Positions 11,019 through 21,100 of a stretch of 64,000 nucleotides of DNA are shown piece by piece (positions within the stretch are counted from its first letter, which is position 1; each line of letters begins with the position of its first letter). This DNA is from Blastobasis lacticolella. Lineage: Eukaryota > Arthropoda > Insecta > Lepidoptera > Blastobasidae. Below the pieces are notes generated by a model, which did no database searches, had not been told where the DNA came from, and was given only the letters and a program-made list of their open reading frames with translations. A program made the position numbers and the translations under genes. The stretch is from assembly GCA_905147135.1 (NCBI GenBank), contig LR990044.1, forward strand, positions 16,062,122-16,126,121. The letters are read 5' to 3'.

Positions 11019-11224
11019 AGAATAACATAGCCAATACCTTCAAACTAAACTTCAGAAGCCAAGTTAGCTCTTCGTGAAATTTTGCAAAATAGTCTATATA
11101 GTACTGAGCGAGATTAATATTAGGTCATCTTCTATTTACTACCAATATCAGAACTAGATTCAACTCGTTTTGGTGCACACTACCATTGACATTTTAGCTA
11201 TATTATTCAAAGATGAGGTATTAC

Positions 11225-12255
11225 CTTTATGAAATCTGTGTAATGTGTGTAATCGTGCGTATTTTGCCTGGTTCTGCTCGTTGGTTAGATCATTAATTCT
11301 CCACATATTACCTAGACGTGTCATAATGTCTTGTATATTTTTCTTCTTGGATAGGAGAAATACAGTCTTAATAGCACCTTTAACAAGAATTATGGTGATG
11401 TAATCGTAGAAACATAATAAGTTGATAAGGTATTTAAAGATAATAATTTTGGTATGACGGTTTCAAAAGGCTAAATTACCTATTGATTTTGCAGTTAAAT
11501 AATATTAAAGGCAGAATTTTAGTTCGGTTTCCAATTTACTTTAATATAGAGACACCTTTATGTTACCAGCGTCGTATAGAACATAGAAACCTACTAGAAA
11601 CCAGTATAATATGAGCTAGCGACTCCATAGACGCGCATAGTAATGTTAGCTCCTTTTGTTCTGTTTTTAGTTACGTCCATACGCTGTCTTCTGTACAAGG
11701 TGACTAGAGGCAGACTAGCTAGCACCTCCGTGGGCTAGACAATGAGTACCAGCGTTTTCTGTTGAGTATTTTCAACACTGCTATCTTCATCTTGCCTGTC
11801 AAGCGTGGAGATTATGGGAATACCTGCCACTAATATGGAGTAGGCTCAAAACTCAATTCTGATACTTTGAAGACACAATTGAGACACTTATCTATACCAG
11901 AGTTCGATATACATATATCTATCTCATCTAACATATTTGGGATTCATCTCTCTACATATTTTTTCTTAACTTTAATTTACTTACCTTGGGTAGCAACTAA
12001 GAAAACTGGTAGTGAATTAGCCAGATCAAAGAACTGTACTTCCCCCGATGAATTTCTCAACAAATATACCGTTATAGCCAAATAAAACGATATAGCCCAC
12101 GGTACAATAAACAAGACACGCCAATATTTCTTAATAGAAGTTGACCCTTTATCAAAAATGAGAATGTTCGACCTATTTAGCAAACTATTGCAAATTATGT
12201 ACGGTTTCACGTATTCTTCAGGTAATGTTTGTAACAATTCCATTCTATCCATCAC
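11225..12255 (-). pseudogene. Odorant receptor (7tm_6) 5' fragment, two exons
   Basis: Exon 1 (12255-11985, 90 codons) starts MMDRMELLQTLPEEYVKPYI. It holds a first membrane span (FIVPWAISFYLAITVYLL) followed by FFDLANSLPVFLVATQG, the typical start of an insect odorant receptor, and ends at a good donor (CCCAAG/GTAAGT). Exon 2 (about 11470-11225) contains IKTVFLLSKKKNIQDIMTRL, GNMWRINDL and ARLHTLHRFHK, also receptor-like, and ends at GTAATA. With the nearest in-phase acceptor exon 2 opens with an in-frame TGA, so either the acceptor is elsewhere or the gene is dead. Later exons were not found: sequence downstream is LINE debris and the repeat at 10550. A receptor of this type would act with Orco as a ligand-gated channel in antennal neurons. 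Confidence 0.72.
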
Positions 12256-13179
12256 TCGCTATGTATTTTGAAATGAACAAAGTTTGATAGATTTTTCCGA
12301 AGGAAGTTGAATTTGTGATACCAACAGTACCGTTAATGCTACGTTTTCCAATATATGTCTGCTTGCCTTCGATGCTTTGTATTTACGTAACAGATCCTAT
12401 CAAATATGCATCAAACAGAATTTTTCAAATCTAACAAACGCCCCAATATCGAATAACACTTTTGTTGGCCTCAAATTATAAACCTTAGCCGGGAAACACC
12501 TCATTTAATAATAAATTCGATTGTTTGTGTAGAAACAAACAGAATAAAAATATTATTGAGATTATGGCAAAATACCTTTCTTTTTGTTATTGTTTGTGAG
12601 TATAAGGGTATTTACTACACAGGTAAAGAGTATCCATCCTTGATTATAAAATAAGATCAGAACGGACAATAATCCTAGTTAACTTTATAAACGAGCAGAT
12701 TAATCTAGAGACTAGGTATAAGAAATTATACAAGAGGCCACCATCCAACTACAACAACAGATAGGGTATTTTGTTACGTTGTAGAACCAAAGAAGAGGCC
12801 ATTAGCTGCCCCTTAAGCCCCAAGAACTCATACGTGACCGCCAGAATTACCGTTCTACTTAAAAAATTAATTAATTTAAACATTGATATCTATTTCTGGA
12901 ATTTCCAAGCTTTTCTTTTAATTCAGTAAGTATTACCAAACCGAAGTAAACTGATTTCATATTGATGAACCGGGTGAAGTCACATATATTCTTAGTTGTT
13001 TCACTATTTCCTTCTATGGGAACCTCGCAAAAGCAAAATCACTTTCGATTTTATTACAAGGCGTTTAGCCATGTACATTGTACGATGAGTGTTCATAACA
13101 GAGTACAAATTTTTAAGCACAAAATGATAGGTACTTTGGTATGTAGATGGGGGCTCAATGGCTCAAAGTGAATAAAATC
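12256..13179. other. No recognisable gene
   Basis: AT-rich sequence upstream of the receptor start. It may hold that gene's promoter, but no defined element was seen. A plus-strand frame at 12962-13171 lacks any recognisable family. Confidence 0.35.
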
Positions 13180-13221
13180 AATTTATATATTTCGTACGGC
13201 AGCGTACGAAATATATAAATT
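13180..13221. repeat. Perfect 19-bp inverted repeat with 4-nt loop
   Basis: AATTTATATATTTCGTACG at 13180-13198 is followed by GCAG and then its exact complement at 13203-13221. It lies just beyond the C-terminal end of the P-like relic. It could be a hairpin at a transposon end or a replication slip product. No function is assigned. Confidence 0.85.
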
Positions 13222-14949
13222 TTACTAATAAATGATATAGATGATGAAATAAACCTTTATTTATAAATGATTTTGTAGCATAGTGAATGAATACTTCTTA
13301 CACACAGCTTTAATTAAAAGAGAATAATGATTTTAAATATAGATCTATCGGAATAATCGTGATCAAGAAATAATTTGATTTCAACACATTTTTTCAAACT
13401 TTCCTGTATAAGATATTGCATTGCAATGGATCTTTTTTATTGGTAATTTTATTTGTATAAAAACTCGTTCGGCTATTTCGCACAATTTTATTATACGATT
13501 TTGATGGATAACGCAGACCACCCTTATCTTTGATATATTGAAGAGTATTTTAAATTTTTTCAGTTGACTGTAATGAAGTTAAGCACTATTCACATTTAAT
13601 TTGTGTAAACCGGCTATGTATATTATTACATTCCGAGCAAATTCCGTCAGTTTTGTGGGTACAGCTAAATAATCGTGATCGTTAGGTACAACAACTTCTG
13701 ACTCCAGAGATTGCTGACGATTCCCGTCATTTTCAGTCAATTTATTATGATCCGTTGTGTTGTTAATCGCAATTTCCGGCTTTGTGCAGGCAAATATTTA
13801 ACTCCATCAAATGTATGCAATTACCTGTAGTTAAATGTTTTATTTGGCCGTGGACTAGCATACGTTTATAAGCTGCCTGAAACTCACTTGCGGTGGGGTT
13901 ATTGTTAAAACCTCCCTTTGCTCGGATTGCGCCAAAAAATATCTCCAGGTTGCCTCAGCTTGTATGTGCACAAAAAGTCTATTTTTTTTTGGAGTTACAT
14001 ATTCTTCGTACAAAAATAAGGTACTTTTGATACGAAGCTGGAAACCTAAAAACCCCGTTTTTCTATTTGTTTTTAATATATTTGACGTATCCATTGTTAA
14101 ACAATTTATATAATCAAACATACTTTCCAAAAAAAGTTTCACATTTTCAATATTACTGGGATTTAACGGTTTTTATAGCCAAATGCATTTAAATTGCGCG
14201 AGTTCATAATGTCGAATAATGAATTAAATTTTCTAATAAAGTCGAGAAGGTACGTGTGGAAGACAAGTATTAAAAGTATTTCTAACAAAACTGTACGCGC
14301 GCGGACTAATTTATTGCAAATTTAGTGTTAATTTTCAAATTTCGGGAGAACATTTACTTTTTGGTGATATAGAAAAGTCCGTGTTGCCCGGATTTATAGA
14401 GGATAGTAAATCTGCTGCCTCTTGCTTAATGTAATGATTTACTTGTCATTTTTCTATTATAGTGGACATTTCAACATTTTTCTTCTTAAGCCGCTGATTT
14501 TGCAACTTCTTTTTTCTTATTTCTGCTAAATGCGTTTGCTTTATTTAATTGTCGTAAAAATTTCAGTTTTCGTGGTGAAATGTCAACATTCTCAACCGCC
14601 GTGGAATTCGAGTATTCAAAAAATGTTAAGGTCTCAACCTAATTGATTAAAAAGGGATTTAAAATGCTACAGATCTAATGTATTTCTCGATTAATTGCAA
14701 GCCAAGACAGTAAAAAAAAAGTATTAATTGGAAAAAAAACATTGTTTATTCTTGCGGAATTCATTTTAGCATCCGTCACATGCATAGATGTGGATACGAT
14801 TTCCATTGGTACTTCTTTCGATGTGGATGCAATTGCTATTGGTTTTTGGTGATCATTATAAGAAGGCACAGAAGGATTGACCAACTTATGACAATTCGGG
14901 ACTCTTTTGTCATCATATGTCTGCGGACTCTAAAAAATATTAAGTTCTT

Positions 14950-15085
14950 ATTAGCTGCCCGGCGCGACTTCGTTTAATGAGCTCTATCCCTACCTTACCC
15001 TATCCTACCCCCTACCATACTTTAGTTACACCAACGGTACACCTACCGTACACCTACTCTACCCCTACGTAACCTTTTTTTTTTG
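14950..15085. repeat. Repeat end plus C-rich CCCTAC minisatellite
   Basis: 'agctgcccggcgcgacttcg' is followed by about 80 bp of degenerate CCCTAC/CCTACC units. This is one of four such tracts in the window (see 31645, 36015 and 61495). The 'gcccg...gacttcg' lead-in resembles 55365-55390 and recurs in many arthropod repeats. Confidence 0.6.
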
Positions 15086-15185
15086 CATAGTAACCACCCC
15101 TGTATCATAGCCAACAGAACAAAAAGTATACTAGTAGGTTTATTAAAATCGGTTAAGCCGATCTCGAATTTTAGCGAGACTTAAC

Positions 15186-15282
15186 GAATAGCATCTGATT
15201 TTTATTTAAATATATATATAAATAAATATATATATATTTAAATATATTTAAATATATTTAAATAAATTTAAATATATATATA
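15186..15282. repeat. AT-rich simple repeat
   Basis: Alternating TATA and TTTAAATA units form a nearly pure AT block. No coding or regulatory role is inferred. Confidence 0.85.
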
Positions 15283-15395
15283 CTGGTTGACTGGTAGATA
15301 AAGCCTTAATGGCTTTAAGTCCGCCAATTGTATTATTTTTAGTGCAATAAAGTTTTTAAATAAATAAATAAAAATAAATATATATATTGGCAGAT

Positions 15396-15694
15396 GGTGC
15401 GTCGGTGGCCTTGTGGTAAAGGTATCCAACTTGCAAGTGAGAAGTACCGGGTCCCAATGACTCTTTCCTGAGTTATGTACATTAGTTGAAAACTAACCGA
15501 TGCGGTAAGGACAAACTTCGTCATAAAACTGCACATTCAGGCGGCTGAATGTATAATCATAATCCAATCTGGTTAGGGTAACCTAACGGGTATAGTAGCA
15601 GGGTGACGGAGGTCAGATGGCAGTCGCTTCACTGTAACATTCGTGCGCAAGAGCACAACCGGGCCATTAACGCCAAGATTATTATTATTATTAA
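15396..15694 (+). mobile_element. tRNA-derived GATGAT-family SINE, diverged
   Basis: It starts with a tRNA-like head (gcgtcggtggccttgtggta), continues with 'gagttatgtacattagttga', 'gatggcagtcgct' and 'acaaccgggccattaacgcc', and ends in ATTATT repeats. It is the same family as the intact copy at 59857-60215, with an internal gap and a decayed box B. Confidence 0.85.
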
Positions 15695-15944
15695 TCAGAT
15701 TGGTAGATGACACATTTGATTCTTTTATACTTTAGTAGCACAATAAAAGTGTAAATTAACCTGTTCGATAATATGCAATGAAGGAATTGAGAATGCATTT
15801 AAATTACTCATATTATTAGTTTTTCTGAAACACTTTTGTTCAAAGTGTCTAGAGCATATTCGAGTATATTTTGTCGGTTTTGTCGCCCTGTGGCACGAAT
15901 CCATTACTGGCGGGTTGCAGGGTCTTTTGGAAATCTGAAACAAC

Positions 15945-16444
15945 AATGAGGAGTTTTCCAGTAGGTATTGTCAGTTGGGTCAAAAAGCATCAATAGATGG
16001 CGCTCCTACAATTGATTTTAATCTATTTGATTGTGGTAGTGATATGATACTACATATATATATTTATACAGCTATCTAATACTTAACTAAAAATAAAATG
16101 TTTATTAATATAAACATAACTTTCAAAGGTTGAACGAAATGTACAAAGCAATTTCATTTTAATACAAACCTTCCATATTTGAATAACGTCCGTTCCTGTT
16201 CTTAGCTCTATGAAACGCACTAACTCAGTCAAATTGATGTTTGATATGTTTGCAATAATTTATTACAACCTTTAAAATGGTTGATATCTATTGATAAATA
16301 CAATTATCCAATACAACGTACCCAGTGTTTATATCCTCTTTGCTAAGAACCTATTTCAAGCGATTATCAATTACTAAAATTGTCGGGGCACCATCTAGTG
16401 AGTGGTTAGGAATGCCTTAGATACCTATTGGAAAACTGCTCATT
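15945..16444. mobile_element. 500-bp MITE, AATGAGGAGTTTTCCA family, copy 1
   Basis: The left end 'aatgaggagttttccagtag' is an imperfect inverted match of the right end 'ctattggaaaactgctcatt'. The similarity extends about 75 bp and includes a 'agatggcgctcctacaattt' block on the left and its counterpart 'aaaattgtcggggcaccatc' on the right. Copies 2 and 3 lie at 23754-24171 and 28106-28511. No target duplication is clear in any of the three. It lies in the intron just upstream of the THAP exon of the relic. Confidence 0.8.
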
Positions 16445-16471
16445 TCTTAAACGTTAAGTTTCTGGTTCCAT

Positions 16472-16757
16472 TCAAAAAAGAAAAAACCCAAAACTAAAGT
16501 ATGTAATGTATGTAATGATCAGTACCACAGCTGGTATCCCTACAAATCCTATAACCCGGACAAATACAAAGTATAAGAAAATGTCGGACTGAAGCTTGAC
16601 TGGTTTATGTACCTTCAGATTTGACGCCATAGTATAAAATGTTAGGAATTATATACTCTATCTGAAAATTACCTACAATAGTTCTTTCTGCCTGGCACTT
16701 TAGAGTTTTTGGTCCAAAATGAATGATATCTAATTGCTCACTGTTTTGAATACTCAT
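16472..16757 (-). CDS. Candidate small membrane-protein 5' exons
   Basis: Not a recognised gene. Reading the minus strand, ATG at 16757 opens MSIQNSEQLDIIHFGPKTLK and reaches a possible donor (G/GTAATT) near 16673. A second frame from 16630 to a stop at 16472 contains a strong hydrophobic span (FLYFVFVRVIGFVGIPAVVL, then IITYITYF). The two could be joined by a short intron. The span pattern GF-x-G...ITYF also appears in the exon at 54528-54663, which suggests a shared family (inference). Downstream sequence is a MITE and the P relic, so if it was a gene it is probably truncated. Confidence 0.3.
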
Positions 16758-18192
16758 CGTACGTGACTAAACGCTTTGTACTCATGTCTTTGTTTTAATT
16801 AAAAACCGAAGTATAGAGTGCGTGAAGATAATGAACTGGAACTAAATTTTATAGTCTAGTGAAATTGCAAAGACCTTACGCAGTGAAGGGTTTATTATTT
16901 CATTGATTTATTCATTATGACGGCACTCTAGTAAATTTATTCTCATGATGTACGTCTTATACGTACTAGCCTATTACATGATAGGGGATTTTTCAAACAT
17001 TTTGGGACTAAATTTTGGTAGAGGTTGCAATACTGGTACTTGTCATATCCATTTGATTCTTGATCCTAGTTTTCATCTCCTATCTCCTATTTTTATCTGT
17101 GCATGCTAACATAGAGTCTATGGTTTATATCTGAGGTTGGTCTGAGGTTTATTTATTATTTTAATCAAAACATACATATGTAAATTAAATTTTCGTTTTA
17201 TTTCTTTATAAGTTCCTAAATGTAGAAATTATAAAGAAAATGTTTAACAGTATATAATTAGAGAAATATTAAAATGCCAGATGTGTGAAACATAAAAGAT
17301 GTTTATGTCCATTTCAATGACCAATCGTCCTATGGACGATGATCTAAGGTACTTCAGGAGAAGAGCCTTGAGAGATGCAGTAATTTGCGTTGGGTGGTTG
17401 AAACTTGCAAGTATCTCTTCTTTTGCACTGTTCAATTTCATACAAAATTCCTTGATCAACATCATAGAAACATAGTGCTGGAGGAAGTTTATCGCTATGC
17501 CTCAAAATACCTGCGATTGTACAGCCTCACCACAGACCATGCCACATTAACTCGCCAGCCAAATTAGGCCAAATTAGCCCTGACTCCTGCTCGTTCGAGG
17601 ACTCATATAAAAACTTAATCAATAGCGTTCCCTCAGTTTTTGGCTTGCAACCTGCAATTACTATTCGTTTGGAACAATATGAAGAAGAACATCGTAGAGT
17701 GATCTGTGGATAGCAAAAGGAATTCGTGGTGTTGAAAGGATTCATTTTTTATACCACTATATTGGCAGCTAAGCTTACTGCTCGACTGATGGTAAGCAGT
17801 TACGGTAGCTTATGGAAGTTTGGAATACCAGCTAGTTGCCGACTCCGATGTAACATTTTCGAGTTGTAAATGAATATTCCTTCAACAGAAATAACTATAA
17901 ATCTTACTCATGGAACCGAAAACTCCACAATATATTCTTGACGTAGAAAATGAATTCAATAAAGGAAATAAATGTCGTTGATTGCTGCCGACTCCGAACC
18001 GAAATTTAACTTATTCAACTAGCTTATTTCATCTGGCATGACAACATTACACAAGTAGATAAAACTTTGTACCCTAGTCATTTCAAAGGACGGGATTAGT
18101 ATCAAAGTTACTTAATATGTTCTTCCTTTTGACGTAGTTCTTGGGAAACTCCGTTGTACTATCGTAGCTCAACAATATTTCAAATGTTCCAG
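16758..18192. other. Intergenic, with a LINE tail
   Basis: No gene recognised. Minus-strand frames at 17244-17465 and 17527-17745 have no family I recognise and no clear splice sites. A minus-strand LINE tail (poly-T followed by 'ctgatggtaagcag') lies at 17745-17840. The missing first exon of the gene whose next exon starts at 18193 may lie here but was not found. Confidence 0.4.
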
Positions 18193-21100
18193 GTACTTGT
18201 TTGTTACTACGTGAGCCTATTCTTCCTTGTTTATTACAACAGCCACGGGGAAATTTCAAGATTACTTCAAATGTTGTGTTTAGTGGCCATTGGCCCGTAC
18301 GTTGTGTTGGCCGTAATAATAGTCATGGCGGCATTACAAGTAAGTAGGGTTAGATCTTAAATTAAAAGTTTTTCTAAGGTCACGGAGACGAAGTGGCTGC
18401 GGGGCCAGGACCTAGACCACTATTTTTGAACCGCTGGCATCCACGTGACCTATCGATACCTATATCTTTCACACTCATAGTAAGTTGCTAGATACATACA
18501 TTAGAAGGCAAGTGCTTGCCTGGAGTCGAAAGCTTTTACATTATTATTTTCTGTTTTTCCCTATTTTTGAACCATTCGCTTTCGGTACTGCCAATGTATT
18601 TTTTTAAATATTGATATTTAATGCCGAAAATTAAAATTGAAAACTGTCCGACTCGAGGCGAGCGGTTCAAAAGTAGAGCCTCTGGTCTCGAAGCCAGCGG
18701 GCAGATTGCGCTGCTATTGTGTTGTAAGAGATTTGTCTTTGTTTGATAATATAATAATAAATGTGTTTCCCTACGCAATAAAGAAAAAAAAGGTTGTTGT
18801 TTAACATACGATATTTATCTAATCTCTCTTATTAATAGTTCTCATTAGTAGGTATTTCCTCATTCGTGAAAGTAAATGTTTGATTAATATATAGGTAGAG
18901 ATAGAAAAGTAGCACACAGCTTTAATAAGTAGGGAGTATAATACGGAAGTTTCCATTGGTGTGGATTTCATCACTACCTATTTTACTTTACACAAGTAAA
19001 GCAAAGACTTGAAGTCAAATGTACTAAAAGCATCATTATTGATGTTATGTTTACTATGTTGATGTTATGTTTATTGTCCCTACATCTCTTAACTATGTTT
19101 ACTACTTTTCTTATGAGGGGTAACATATTATATAGGGGTTACTTGCTCATAGGTCTGTATTATATCTCATATGTAATTTATAGATTTTTGTTTGGATTTT
19201 GTAAGCAACTTCATACGCGCGGACTTCGATTTAAAAATCGTCTAAGTACCTACCTGTCTATCTATCTATGTGCCTATCGTATACCTTCTTTTAAATTTAA
19301 TAATAAAATAATTCTTTATTTTCTCATCACAACTGCTAATTATTATAAACAACCAACTCTAATAATATACATAAAATGTGAGAGAACTGACGTCTGTAGT
19401 AGATTTGATAATCAAACCTGTAGCACAGATCGCCAGGTCTTCCCCTAGATATTATCCGGTAAAAAATACCAGATCACCGGTAGGTATTTAAAACAGAGTA
19501 CAATATTAACAAAGTAGCAAAATTATTCGTAAAAGAAATTTATTTAGCTGTTTGGTGCGAAAGCGTAACAGATAGTTAGACAGAGCTTAGATAAAAGTTT
19601 TATCAAAGAGACAGGGGGTTTTTCGCATTTAGTATAGACTATGTTAGGATGCTATCATACTGCAGATACTAATCTAGTGGTAATCGATATTTCCGATTCC
19701 GATAGAACCGATTTTAATGGAACAAAGTTTAACTGGCTTTCAAATAAATGAAATCGTATCGAAATCGGGCATTCGGTTCGGGAGCCACTGACAGTTACAG
19801 TTACACTTGCCACTGTCAGTTACTCTCCACAGATACACACGTGTTATAAAAACCCCACTTCTTTTGTCGGGGGTCAAAGAGTAACTAACACAGGGTTGCT
19901 GTAAACGGTTGACCGTAATTTACGAATCGGCAATCATACCATGTGCGGGAATTACACCTATAGTAGGTGGCAAATAGATTGGAAATATCGGTCGTTGACC
20001 TTTTTGACAGCTATGACTAATGATTTACATAATCATGAAGATTTTATTGGAATAGTTGTTGAGAGAAAATAAAATGGTTGCCAAGGTGCCCCTTAAGGCT
20101 AGTGTTTGCCGAGCGCGCATACAAACATTGTTTGATAATTCAATATTAAACTATCAAAGCCAATGACAGAATTGAAGCCAATGAAAGAAATGTCAGATGT
20201 ACGATTCCGATGTGAAATGAGATCCCAGCCACAGTGTTTCCTTTGGACTATGACATGGGATCGTTCAAGAGGTCTCTTTAGAGGCGGGCAACGCATTGGT
20301 GGCGTTGCTGATGTCCATAGGCGGCGGTGACTACTTTCCATCAGGTGGTCCGCTTGCCTGTTTATCTGCCGTGTAATATATAAAAAAAAGATTAAGTACT
20401 GACAGAGATTAAAATCTGACACACAACAAGCATATATGGATATTCGTTTTTGAATCACGTCTACAAAATTTCATTGGCTTTGATAGCGTAATATTGAAAA
20501 TATGATCAAACTACATTTGTATTGGGCGTTCTCGGGTATTATATATGTCTTGTATAATTATGAAGGATGTACTAACGTAGATATCATTATATTTCAGGAA
20601 TCTCCGGTAACCTTAGTTATTTCACTTTGGCTTTGTTTACTAATGGCTGCCTATAATACAGTACTGGGAGCATTTGGTGGCATATTCTTTCTACGCAAAG
20701 CGAAATACACACTGAACTTTCTGATATCCTGCTCGTTCAGTGTATTGATAATTTTTGTATTTTGTAAGTATTGTCGGATATTTAGGTAAAAAAACAAATT
20801 TAGAGATTATGCAATAAAGATTCAACCAGATTGTTTCGTAATTTCAAATGTTGGTTAGTAAAAATCATATTGCCGTTAATGTCCCAGTTGTGCTCTCGCG
20901 CGCAAGGGTCCGGGGTTCGCCTTGACCGAGATCCAAGATTTGGCAGATCAGGTAATTACAGTGGAGCAACTGCCATCTGATCTCCTTGACCCTGTTTATA
21001 GGGGAACTTGACCACATTGGATCATGGTTCTATCATTCATACATTCAGTCGCCTGAATGTGCAGGATTCATCACGACGTAAATTACTCTTATGAAGCAAT

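Larger units (their letters stand above)
13255..15938 (-). pseudogene. P-like transposase relic with THAP exon, heavily decayed
   Basis: Minus-strand pieces appear in transposase order. The THAP second exon starts at 15938 after a TTTCAG acceptor (FPKDPATRQ in one frame, then YTRICSRHFEQKCF in another), so it is frameshifted. A linker coil follows at about 14640-14470 (SPRKLKFLRQLNKANAF). Core residues FIRKFNSLFDIMNSRNLNAF lie near 14250. RKTGFLGF and the IFFGAIRAKGGFNNNPTA block (catalytic E region, altered to FGAI) lie at 14060-13860. EFARNVIIYIAGF lies near 13680-13600, and KDKGGL near 13530. The segment that should hold the first two catalytic aspartates is largely missing. A G/C-rich minisatellite, an AT block and a SINE interrupt it. 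Terminal repeats were not located. It is more diverged than the element at 1853-6200. Confidence 0.82.

Noticed and set aside
17244..17745. Minus-strand frames as a gustatory receptor fragment
   Set aside because: The charged and hydrophobic pattern is only vaguely similar, and no conserved motif or splice site could be shown.
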